Shown piece after piece: positions 35,989 to 43,508 of a DNA stretch of 64,000 nt. This stretch comes from Balneola sp. Lineage in GTDB: Bacteria > Bacteroidota > Rhodothermia > Balneolales > Balneolaceae. The notes under the pieces were generated by a model. It made no database searches. It was not told where the DNA came from and saw nothing but the letters and a program-made list of their open reading frames with translations. Location of the stretch: NCBI GenBank assembly GCA_003712055.1, contig RHLJ01000007.1:1-64000 (forward strand). The letters are read 5' to 3'. The position numbers and the translations under genes were made by a program. How positions within the stretch are numbered: the stretch's first letter is position 1; each line of letters starts with the position of its first letter.

Positions 35989-36450
35989 TTAATCCGATTT
36001 TTTTTCCAATACTATTTCCTTGATAACCCTTTTGGTTTCAGTTGTATACTCATCTCTTAAAATCAGACTAGACCCTTGGTAATCTATAAAAAAACCTCTC
36101 TCGTTAGGGCCAATGAATAAATAATCTCTCTCTATATTCCAGGCCGATTGCCCCATATGAAATGTCTGACCTTGGTAAACCATTGATTCAGTTTCACCAG
36201 AAACAGTTGTTTCCATATATAAATCAAAGCTCCCCGTACTTGTCATCAAATTACCATCAAAAATAATTACTACTCCATAATTGGAGCTCGTACCAGTTTC
36301 GACAAAAGAATCATCAAAGCTATAACCCAAATGGGTATAGTCAGTTAGAATCCAGGTTCCTTCTATGCTTGACGAATTATTTTCACATGAGAAGAACAGA
36401 AATAGAGAAAGTAAAAGAGTTGTATAAACTGCTATTTTTTTTAGCGCCAC
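35989..36450 (-). CDS. Lipocalin-like lipoprotein
   Basis: The 153-residue protein has a lipoprotein signal peptide with lipobox LFFSC (Cys22). A compact beta-rich domain opens with SIEGTWILTDYT, the GxW start typical of lipocalin-like domains in Bacteroidota lipoproteins. It stands alone on the minus strand between the PH-domain genes and the ars cluster. Function is unknown. Confidence 0.65.
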   Translation of the reverse strand: MALKKIAVYTTLLLSLFLFFSCENNSSSIEGTWILTDYTHLGYSFDDSFVETGTSSNYGVVIIFDGNLMTSTGSFDLYMETTVSGETESMVYQGQTFHMGQSAWNIERDYLFIGPNERGFFIDYQGSSLILRDEYTTETKRVIKEIVLEKKSD

Positions 36451-36565
36451 GTATTTAACCTTAAGCTGGAATAATGGTAAGGAAAAACTACGAGCAAGAA
36501 TTTTATGTAGATTCCTAGTAGCCCCCTACAAAAGATATTCAAGTATACTTTTTGAGGATTGATTA

Positions 36566-36991
36566 ATGATTAATACGAGCTCAATAAAAGACTTAAAAAG
36601 CATTAAGCAGCTCTTGAAACAGAATAACCTTCCTTTTGAAGATGTTGGCGTTTCGGAGATTCGATTTCTAACCATTAAAAGGGATCAGGAAATTATTGCA
36701 TGCGGTGGGTTGGAGTTTTTCGAAGAAATAGCATTGCTTAGATCCGTTTCAGTAAGAGAAGGCTATAAAAATGAGGGACTAGGATCGAAGCTTACACAAA
36801 TGCTTATGGATGAAGCCGAAAGAATGGGTGCTAAAACCGTTTATTTACTAACAACTACAGCGCTTGAGTATTTTAAAAGAAAAGGATTTGTAGTTGTCAC
36901 AAGAGAGGAAGCTCCAGTAGAAATACAGACAAGTGTTGAATTCTCCAAGCTTTGTCCTGACAGTGCAGCCCTCATGAGAAAAAAAATTTAG
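36566..36991 (+). CDS. arsN2: Arsenic-resistance GNAT acetyltransferase ArsN2
   Basis: This 141-residue GNAT protein has the acetyl-CoA-binding region REGYKNEGLGSKLTQMLMDEA. It also has the markers of the ars-linked ArsN2 group: IACGGLEFF, ALLRSVSV, YLLTTTALEYFKRKGF and a C-terminal SVEFSKLCPDSAALM. Related ArsN enzymes detoxify organoarsenicals by N-acetylation; for ArsN2 the substrate is inferred from genome context. It precedes arsR by 38 bases, which hold an operator-like palindrome. Confidence 0.85.
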   Translation: MINTSSIKDLKSIKQLLKQNNLPFEDVGVSEIRFLTIKRDQEIIACGGLEFFEEIALLRSVSVREGYKNEGLGSKLTQMLMDEAERMGAKTVYLLTTTALEYFKRKGFVVVTREEAPVEIQTSVEFSKLCPDSAALMRKKI

Positions 36992-37013
36992 CTCTTTCAT
37001 TGAAGTAATATTA

Positions 37014-37029
37014 ATCGTAATATTGCGAT
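37014..37029. promoter_or_regulatory. ArsR operator-like palindrome O1
   Basis: The sequence ATCGTAAT-ATTGCGAT is an inverted repeat with seven of eight pairs matching. It ends at the base directly before the arsR ATG (37030). A related palindrome sits in the same place before the third gene of the cluster, which argues for ArsR autoregulation. Confidence 0.72.
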
Positions 37030-37356
37030 ATGGGAAAAACAAAGTCATCAAACTTCACAATTGCTCAAAATAGATTAGCTACTACGGCTAAGGCTTTAGG
37101 TCATCCCGCTCGAATAGCAATTCTTGAGTATCTGGCTCAACAAAAAAGCTGTATCTGTGGAGATATAGTTGATGAATTACCACTTTCCCAATCCACGGTT
37201 TCCCAGCACCTTAAAGAGTTAAAAGCAGCAGGACTTATTAAAGGAGATGTGGATGGAGCAAGTATATGCTACTGCATAGATGAGAATGGTTGGAATGAGT
37301 TCACTCAACAACTCAGTAAGTTCATGCAAATACCGAACAGTAAAAGCTGCTGCTAA
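37030..37356 (+). CDS. arsR: ArsR/SmtB-family arsenic-responsive repressor
   Basis: The 108-residue winged-helix repressor contains [24 protein letters not shown] (the CxC in this helix, Cys41 and Cys43, is the typical As(III) site) and the recognition helix [20 protein letters not shown] wing with ICYC (Cys80, Cys82) and a vicinal Cys pair at the very end (SKSCC) are also present. Binding of arsenite should release it from the two palindromes at 37014 and 37374. It is followed by a DUF6428 gene. Confidence 0.93.
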   Translation: MGKTKSSNFTIAQNRLATTAKALGHPARIAILEYLAQQKSCICGDIVDELPLSQSTVSQHLKELKAAGLIKGDVDGASICYCIDENGWNEFTQQLSKFMQIPNSKSCC

Positions 37357-37373
37357 TTTTTTTTAATCAATTA

Positions 37374-37389
37374 ATCGCAAAATTACGAT
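37374..37389. promoter_or_regulatory. ArsR operator-like palindrome O2
   Basis: ATCGCAAA-ATTACGAT is an inverted repeat with six of eight pairs, sharing the ATCG.A..ATT.CGAT frame of O1. It ends one base before the ATG of the DUF6428 gene (37391). A second ArsR-controlled promoter inside the cluster is the simplest reading. Confidence 0.65.
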
Positions 37390-37390
37390 A

Positions 37391-37825
37391 ATGAAATTGC
37401 CAGATTTAATTAAAACACTAGAAGAAAATCCGAACCAAGAAATAATATTTCGTCTGAATGACGGAAGAGAATTGGGAGGAGATTTACATATCACTGAAGT
37501 GAAAAATGCGATCATCGAATCCGTAGATTGTGGATCAAATGCACATCAGTTTAAAGAAACAATTATCCAACTCTGGATAAATGAAGATTCAGACATTGTA
37601 GCAAAGTGGAGCGCCGGAAAAGCACTGAGGATCTTAAAGAAAACAATAAGAACAGATTATAAAGGCAGTAACTCCGAGGTTTACTTCGAATTTGGAGATT
37701 CAATCACCCCGGTTTCTAAATATTCATTTACAATAGCAGTAAATCCGGATCGAATCATATTTGATATGTTTGTGGAAGCGACAGCATGTAAGCCTAGATT
37801 GAATAAAGAGCTTGCTTGCTGTTAA
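37391..37825 (+). CDS. DUF6428 family protein of arsenic clusters
   Basis: The 144-residue protein matches the small soluble family often found beside arsR and arsC in Bacteroidota: GDLHITEVKNAIIESVDCGSNAHQFKETIIQLW is the conserved core. It has Cys47, Cys133 and a terminal vicinal pair (Cys143, Cys144). No catalytic motif is recognisable. The cysteines suggest binding of arsenite or a chaperone role, which is inference. It is followed after 65 bases by arsC. Confidence 0.82.
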   Translation: MKLPDLIKTLEENPNQEIIFRLNDGRELGGDLHITEVKNAIIESVDCGSNAHQFKETIIQLWINEDSDIVAKWSAGKALRILKKTIRTDYKGSNSEVYFEFGDSITPVSKYSFTIAVNPDRIIFDMFVEATACKPRLNKELACC

Positions 37826-37890
37826 TTTTGAGACTTCACATTTGGGTAATACTAGCCTTGTATTTTGTATCTAAAATTTAGGATAACGAG

Positions 37891-38307
37891 ATGGATAAAA
37901 TACTGGTTTTGTGTACCGGAAATAGTTGCCGTAGCCAAATGATGGAAGGATGGATTCGACATTTCGCTGGCGATAGCATAGAAGTAAAAAGTGCAGGAGT
38001 TGAAACTCATGGAGTAAATCCCAGAGCTATAAAAGTAATGGGAGAATCTAATGTAGATATATCAGGTCATACCTCTAACCATGTAGATGAATATATGGGA
38101 GAAGAGTTTGACTTGATTATTACAGTATGCGATAGTGCAAAAGAACGTTGCCCCGTTTTCCCTTCTAAATCAGAAAAAAGACATCACAATTTTCCAGATC
38201 CTGCGAAAGCGACGGGAACGGAAGAAGAGATTCTTTCAGATTTCAGATCGGTAAGAGATCAAATTCGGGATTACGCGGAAAATCTGGTTAGCGAATTTAG
38301 TTCTTAA
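37891..38307 (+). CDS. arsC: Arsenate reductase, thioredoxin-coupled LMW-phosphatase type
   Basis: The 138-residue enzyme reduces arsenate to arsenite. The P-loop CTGNSCR (Cys8, Arg14) and the redox pair Cys80/Cys87 ([14 protein letters not shown]) define the thioredoxin-dependent ArsC class, as does FPDPAKATG with its general-acid Asp. All catalytic residues are present. It overlaps the convergent ZIP transporter gene by four bases at the stops. No acr3 or arsB pump follows. Confidence 0.95.
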   Translation: MDKILVLCTGNSCRSQMMEGWIRHFAGDSIEVKSAGVETHGVNPRAIKVMGESNVDISGHTSNHVDEYMGEEFDLIITVCDSAKERCPVFPSKSEKRHHNFPDPAKATGTEEEILSDFRSVRDQIRDYAENLVSEFSS

Positions 38308-39131
38308 CCTAAAGCTACATCCAGGACCATCATAACTGCAAAACCGATCATGGTACCCAAGGTGGCTATATCGGTGTTTCCATGTTGTTGGCTTTCAGGA
38401 ATTAATTCTTCAACTACTACATAGATCATTGCACCTGCTGCAAAAGCTAGTGCATAAGGTAGAATAGGCTGAATAAGTATAACGGCTGCCGCGCCTATTA
38501 CAGCTGAGACTGGTTCTACTACTCCGGATAGTTGTCCATACCAGAAACTCTTTCCAACTCCTACACCATCTCTTCTTAAAGGCATAGACACCGCCATACC
38601 TTCAGGGAAGTTTTGGATTCCGATACCTAAAGCGAGTGCAATTGCTGCTGCTATAGTAGCAGTACCGGTAGGGTCAACACCAGATGCAGCTGCTCCGAAT
38701 AACACTCCTACTGCAAGGCCTTCAGGGATATTATGAAGGGTAATGGCGAGTACCAAAAGGGTAGAACGTCTCCAGCTAGTAGGAACACCTTCAGCTTCCG
38801 ATTTAGGAAGTCCTAAATGGAGATGTGGGAGGTATTGATCACAGATCCTTAAAAAGACACCACCACTTAAAAAGCCGATTACAGCGGGAAGCCATGAAAT
38901 TTTACCCTGTGCTTCTGCCATATCGATAGCCGGTATAATAAGTGACCATACACTCGCAGCAATCATAACACCTGCAGCAAAGCCCAACATGCTATCCAGA
39001 AGAGCGTAGTTCACTTTTTTTGTAAAGAAGACAAGACTCGCTCCCAGGGCGGTTAAACCCCAGGTAAAAAGACCTCCCAAAAGAGCCTGAATAATAGGAT
39101 TGAGTGATAGAAACCAATCAGGAATAATCAT
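38304..39131 (-). CDS. ZIP family metal transporter (ZupT/GufA-like)
   Basis: The 275-residue protein has about eight helices and the two ZIP metal-path motifs [15 protein letters not shown] and [15 protein letters not shown], with the variable region lacking a His-rich loop. It should import Zn(II) or related divalent metals. It faces the ars cluster and is not part of its transcript, although the two share a 3' end. Confidence 0.9.
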   Translation of the reverse strand: MIIPDWFLSLNPIIQALLGGLFTWGLTALGASLVFFTKKVNYALLDSMLGFAAGVMIAASVWSLIIPAIDMAEAQGKISWLPAVIGFLSGGVFLRICDQYLPHLHLGLPKSEAEGVPTSWRRSTLLVLAITLHNIPEGLAVGVLFGAAASGVDPTGTATIAAAIALALGIGIQNFPEGMAVSMPLRRDGVGVGKSFWYGQLSGVVEPVSAVIGAAAVILIQPILPYALAFAAGAMIYVVVEELIPESQQHGNTDIATLGTMIGFAVMMVLDVALG

Positions 39132-39244
39132 AATAAATTTTTTGACGAAGATAAGATTTGGCTTAGCAAAAATGAAATTTAGTCCAGGCTAAATTTAAGA
39201 GGATTTTCATTAATGATTTCTCACGGGCATAAAAGTGAGAAATC

Positions 39245-39254
39245 TATATTTTCG
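39245..39254 (+). promoter_or_regulatory. Candidate -10-like box (TATATTTTCG)
   Basis: The box lies 20 bases upstream of the ATG at 39275 and is the clearest member of a motif set seen also before 8700 and 6514. The region between the divergent ZIP gene and this gene is otherwise A/T-rich without recognisable sites. Confidence 0.38.
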
Positions 39255-39274
39255 TATAAAAGTTTTAGGTAGTT

Positions 39275-40003
39275 ATGGTAGATAAAGGTGATGCATTCGG
39301 GCAACCAATTGGGGAAGGAAGAGCCCGTATACTGGTGCGGTTGCAGCATATTAAATGCGAAGTTGAAAATAATGCCCCGGATTTTATCAGCGTAGATAAA
39401 GATAGCGTTTATTTAAAGGTTGATTTTCCTGATGATGCTAAGGTATCAAGTGCAACCTTAACTTCAAGTTTTAAGCTTAATTTGGCGAAATTTAAGCCGG
39501 GTGAAAACGAAGCTATTTATAATTTAGAACAAGAGTACATCTGGTTTGATATTAACATTGAAGAGGTTAAAGACGTTTGGGTAGCTGATTTATACTTTTC
39601 TCTTGAAAGCCAAAATCCCAGATATCTAGCTTATTACATCAAGGAACTTGACCACCAGTTTGAATGGCTTCAGCCAGATATCAAAACTGGTGAGATCAAA
39701 ACAATGAGCATCACTAAAAAGAAGTATAAGGTTCCGAAATTTTCCGGGAAGGAATCATTTTCTGCTACCGAAGTATTGAGATGCGCTGATATGATCAATC
39801 GTTCAATACGGAAAATTGACCTTCGTACAGGTGGTGCCTACGTAAAATTCAACACCGATAAAGGAAAGCTTGAACCACTAATTATCGGAATTGCTGAGAA
39901 GCTGGGATATGAAGTCGAGCCTCTGGAAAGAAATGTGATTTTAGATATGGAATCGAGCGGCGAAAAAGTAAGCCACTCGATTTATATCAAAGGAAAAGTT
40001 TGA
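39275..40003 (+). CDS. Uncharacterised 242-residue soluble protein
   Basis: I do not recognise this protein. It has no signal peptide or membrane helix. The N-terminal ~110 residues look like beta strands (ARILVRLQHIKCEVE, SVYLKVDFPDD, EYIWFDINIEEVKDVWVADLYFSLE). The C-terminal ~75 residues alternate helix and strand (ATEVLRCADMINRSIRKIDLRTGGAYVKFNTDKGKLEPLIIGIAEKLGYEVEPL..). Codon use resembles its neighbours and the frame is open throughout, so it is a real gene. It is monocistronic, with a candidate promoter box 20 bases upstream. Confidence 0.75.
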   Translation: MVDKGDAFGQPIGEGRARILVRLQHIKCEVENNAPDFISVDKDSVYLKVDFPDDAKVSSATLTSSFKLNLAKFKPGENEAIYNLEQEYIWFDINIEEVKDVWVADLYFSLESQNPRYLAYYIKELDHQFEWLQPDIKTGEIKTMSITKKKYKVPKFSGKESFSATEVLRCADMINRSIRKIDLRTGGAYVKFNTDKGKLEPLIIGIAEKLGYEVEPLERNVILDMESSGEKVSHSIYIKGKV

Positions 40004-40084
40004 GCAAGTATGAATAACGCTCCGGTGCCATAAGTGAGCAGAATGTGAACCAAGCTTAAAATCTAATAGCACTTATATAATTAA

Positions 40085-41206
40085 CTAACCTTCCTGTTTC
40101 CAAAAGTAGATACCACCGGCTTGTTTCCCGGTTTCTACATAATCGACCAAAACATTGGTTTCCAGATTAATAATATCCACTGAGCCTGGTTCACCTCCAA
40201 TTCCTTCTACCGAAACAAAGGCATATTTATTATCCGGGGAAATGGAGACCCCATGGCTTACCTTTCGGGTATTTACAATTTTTGCAAGTTCTTCACCTGA
40301 TTCTAAATCCCACACTCCGGTAGAACCCTCACTTTTATAACTTACAACCAAGAGCCTTCCATCAGGGCTAACTTCCAGGTTATAAGGCCCTCTGCCGGAT
40401 TTAAATCTTCGGGTTACTTCCCAGTTCTCAGCATCAATTTCGAGAACCTCATCAGAACCATTTCCGGCAACATATATCAAAGGTTTGGTAGGATGTGGAT
40501 CTGCCCACGTTGGCTTTTCGACAGGTTTATGTTTCATATCTCCATGATTCATAGAGGAATGATCCATAGCTGAGTGATCCATGTTACCCATTCCCATCTT
40601 TTCGGAAAGCTTAAGTCGTCGTGTTACTTCCATTGAAGCAGTACTAACCTCGATTAGCTCATCGGTCATCATCGACACATGGTACATATGTTTGCCAGAT
40701 GGACTTATCCTTGAACCGTGAGGCATAATGCCTGTATCAATATCGGTTAAACGGATCATCATATCAGGTTCAACTACCGATACCGTACTTGGCTTCATTT
40801 CGCCATGCAGGTTGAAGTTTACCACGTATAGTAGTCCTGTTTCTGGCGAGATTTCCATTGTTGCCGGGAACATCCCAAGCTCGGTAGTACCGATCAATTC
40901 ATCGGTACCGGTTTTGTATTTCGCAAGCATTCCGTAGGGATTCCCGTGTGCTATAGAAACAAACCAATATTCACCATCAGGAGAGACAGAAATGCCATGG
41001 GGGCCATCAATCTCGGTTGGGTAACGCCCCACATTAATGGTTTTTGCAATAGAGGCTTCTTCTGTTCCACCATCAAAATGAACGAGATGTACTTCATCCT
41101 CTGATTCGGCTGCTACATATAGGTAGTAATCCTGGGAAAAAGTAGTTCCTGATAGCATTATAACTATCAGGAGTGGTAAAGAAAACGACCTTAGTAATAC
41201 TGTCAT
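40085..41206 (-). CDS. Exported YncE/YVTN beta-propeller protein with Met/His-rich loop
   Basis: The 373-residue protein has a signal peptide (LPLLIVIMLSGTTFS-QD) and a seven-bladed YncE-type propeller (GPHGISVSPDGEYWFVSI, PHGSRISPSGKHMYHVSM, PYNLEVSPDGRLLVVSY, SHGVSISPDNKYAFVSV). A loop at residues 204-226 is rich in Met and His (MDHSAMDHSSMNHGDMKH). It resembles the MDHS-type copper-binding repeats of PcoA/CopA-like proteins. It lies 10 bases after the LVIVD gene, so the two are co-transcribed. A periplasmic metal-binding role is inferred from the loop only. Confidence 0.8.
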   Translation of the reverse strand: MTVLLRSFSLPLLIVIMLSGTTFSQDYYLYVAAESEDEVHLVHFDGGTEEASIAKTINVGRYPTEIDGPHGISVSPDGEYWFVSIAHGNPYGMLAKYKTGTDELIGTTELGMFPATMEISPETGLLYVVNFNLHGEMKPSTVSVVEPDMMIRLTDIDTGIMPHGSRISPSGKHMYHVSMMTDELIEVSTASMEVTRRLKLSEKMGMGNMDHSAMDHSSMNHGDMKHKPVEKPTWADPHPTKPLIYVAGNGSDEVLEIDAENWEVTRRFKSGRGPYNLEVSPDGRLLVVSYKSEGSTGVWDLESGEELAKIVNTRKVSHGVSISPDNKYAFVSVEGIGGEPGSVDIINLETNVLVDYVETGKQAGGIYFWKQEG

Positions 41207-41216
41207 CGAATCATAA

Positions 41217-43226
41217 TTAGTTAGTTCCAGCGGTTGGATCTTCTCCTACTCTTATTGCCCAAAGCCCTGAATTCCAATCCGAAAGGAAAACAAGTCCCTT
41301 GTATGGCTGTGGTCCCCAGGTAAAAGGCGCATTAGGAATCGCCGCGTCTTTATCTCTAGGTAAGAACATGCCGATTTCACGACCTTGCTGGTATAAATCG
41401 CCCATCAACTCTCCGGAGATATCTACTATTCTAAGTCCGCCATTATAAAATGCAGCATAAAGAATATCCCCTTCAATCCAGTAGTTATGAGATCCTGCTT
41501 CAGGAACTTGATATCGGGCAACTTCTTCAGAATTTTCCCAGCCATCAAGTTTTATAAAGTGTACCCATCCAGCTGCTCTGTTTGGTCCCTGAACATCAAG
41601 ACCATATGGGAAAGCTTCATCACCGGCTACGATATAGAAATCTCCGGTCGATTGACTTTTGAAAGGAAATGCGGCATGATTCCAACCACTTGGGTATGTG
41701 TAGCTTCCCAGTTTTACAGGATTAGATGGCGAACCGCCCGCTCCAGGTAAGTCGGCGCTTTGGTTACTACCAATATCAACGGCAACAACGCCATCAGACC
41801 AGTTTGACGAATAAGCAATCCCATCCTGAATCCACACATCGTGGATCGCATGTCCGGGCGTATCAAGCTCGAACTGAGTAACTGTGTATGGATTTCTTGG
41901 ATCCTCAATATTGATGATATCATATTTACGACCATTATTTACTGCATAAACATGATCCTCATAAATGAAGGAATTATGGACGCCACCAGTTAAATCTTCT
42001 GTATACTCAGATAAGATTTTAACATCTCTTGGGTTTGTTACATCGAGGATAATAATTCCATTGCGTCTATTTGAGGCTCCTTCTCGTGTTATTACAGCAA
42101 TGGTTCCATCTTCTGATACTTTCACATCATTCACAATACGAGCATCAACCTGAACCGTATCGATAGTGTGGATATTTGTGGGATCGGTCACATCCCAGAA
42201 GAACGCTTCTCCACGAGCTCCCCAGGTTCCCGTAACCGCATAATCACGTCCGTCAACTCCTTCCCAAACCCATAGATCAGAAGTTTTAACATCTGGCACA
42301 ATTCCTTTTCCAACTACTTCGATAGAGCGTTGAACATTTCTTTGAACTACACGGAATGTTGCTTCCGAAAAATGATTCCCAGAACGAGCCATTACAGTGT
42401 ATTTACCAGGATGGTTTGCAACAAACCTGCCATCTTGCTCAATCAAAGCTGAAGAGCCTTGTCCAAGGTTGTCATCAGGCGACGCAATAAAAGAATAGGA
42501 TACCGGTGCGTCAGCAACTTCATTTCCTCGACGATCAACAGGAGAGGCAACGAATCGAATTACATCACCAGTTCTGATCTCTTTATCCTCATAATTATGA
42601 GTCATGCTCACAGATGTTGTTGGATTCTCTTTTACTCTAATTTCCCAACTGGCCGTTTCATTTTCAGCTTTTGCTGTAATGGTGACTCTACCATTCTTCA
42701 TTACTTTCAGATAATCAAAAGAGTCAACCATTGCGATGTCTTCATTGGAGCTTGTGAACTCAACATCAACATTGTCTCTTTCGGCTCCGGATGCATCAAC
42801 TATTGTATAGTTAAGAAGGAGGGAAGTACCTTCGTACACATTATCAGGTAAACCCATAAACTCGATAGAAGTAACAGGAGGGTATGCTACAGTTACCGGA
42901 ATACTTTTCCGAACCGTAGTCTGTCCTAAGACTAAAGCCAAAATTGAAAAAGAACCTGGCTTTAACGCTTTTATTTCACCCTCCCGAGTTACCTGAAGAG
43001 ATCTTCTACTTCGGGAAAAGAATATGACTGTATCTGGGAGAACGTTGCCTTCAGCATCCTCAACATGAGCAGAAATTGAGGTTTCCTCATTTAGGCTAAG
43101 CTCAAGTGACTCAACGCTAACTACAATATTTTTTTGTTCTTCTTGCGCAGCTAGTACTGAGACATTAGCTACTACAATTCCCAATGAAAGAGCAATAATG
43201 GGAATGATAGGATTCAAATTTTTCAT
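41217..43226 (-). CDS. Exported Ig-like/LVIVD-repeat protein
   Basis: The 669-residue protein has a signal peptide (IIPIIALSLGIVVANVSVLAAQ). Three bacterial Ig-like (Big2-type) domains cover ~30-295 (VSVESLELSLNEETSISAHVEDAEGN, TSIEFMGLPDNVYEGTSLLLNY, SVSMTHNYEDKEIRTGDVIRF). A C-terminal propeller of LVIVD-type repeats follows (FFWDVTDPTNIHTID, IIILDVTNPRDVKIL, DIINIEDPRNPYTV, GLRIVDISGELMGD). No sorting domain or lipobox is visible, so it is probably periplasmic. It is the first gene of a pair with the YncE-like protein. Confidence 0.82.
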   Translation of the reverse strand: MKNLNPIIPIIALSLGIVVANVSVLAAQEEQKNIVVSVESLELSLNEETSISAHVEDAEGNVLPDTVIFFSRSRRSLQVTREGEIKALKPGSFSILALVLGQTTVRKSIPVTVAYPPVTSIEFMGLPDNVYEGTSLLLNYTIVDASGAERDNVDVEFTSSNEDIAMVDSFDYLKVMKNGRVTITAKAENETASWEIRVKENPTTSVSMTHNYEDKEIRTGDVIRFVASPVDRRGNEVADAPVSYSFIASPDDNLGQGSSALIEQDGRFVANHPGKYTVMARSGNHFSEATFRVVQRNVQRSIEVVGKGIVPDVKTSDLWVWEGVDGRDYAVTGTWGARGEAFFWDVTDPTNIHTIDTVQVDARIVNDVKVSEDGTIAVITREGASNRRNGIIILDVTNPRDVKILSEYTEDLTGGVHNSFIYEDHVYAVNNGRKYDIINIEDPRNPYTVTQFELDTPGHAIHDVWIQDGIAYSSNWSDGVVAVDIGSNQSADLPGAGGSPSNPVKLGSYTYPSGWNHAAFPFKSQSTGDFYIVAGDEAFPYGLDVQGPNRAAGWVHFIKLDGWENSEEVARYQVPEAGSHNYWIEGDILYAAFYNGGLRIVDISGELMGDLYQQGREIGMFLPRDKDAAIPNAPFTWGPQPYKGLVFLSDWNSGLWAIRVGEDPTAGTN

Positions 43227-43508
43227 GTTTCTTTTATTGATTAAAAATTACTTCGCAATGCATTCTGCCTTGGGTGAAATGATTGAAAAGTTAAATTGGA
43301 TAAAGTTTTTGTACAGGTTTGAAAAAGCGATGTTAAATAAATCAAAAAATTGCGAGAATTACATCTGGGCGGATACTTTTTTACGCTTATTTAAATCTGA
43401 TTTTACGTAATTTCTAATGCTTTTTTGGAACGTGAATAAGCATAATTTGTTGAATACACATATTCCAATCCACTCATATTAGTAAATCTAATTTCAGGAA
43501 ATATTTTA

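Noticed and set aside
42459-42851. 130-codon plus-strand frame opposite the LVIVD protein
   Set aside because: It lies fully inside the Ig-like region of a well-supported gene and has no protein-like features.
43227-43508. Possible glycine riboswitch before gcvP
   Set aside because: I could not find the conserved tandem aptamer cores or a terminator; the gap is plain A/T-rich sequence with only a weak promoter-like region.
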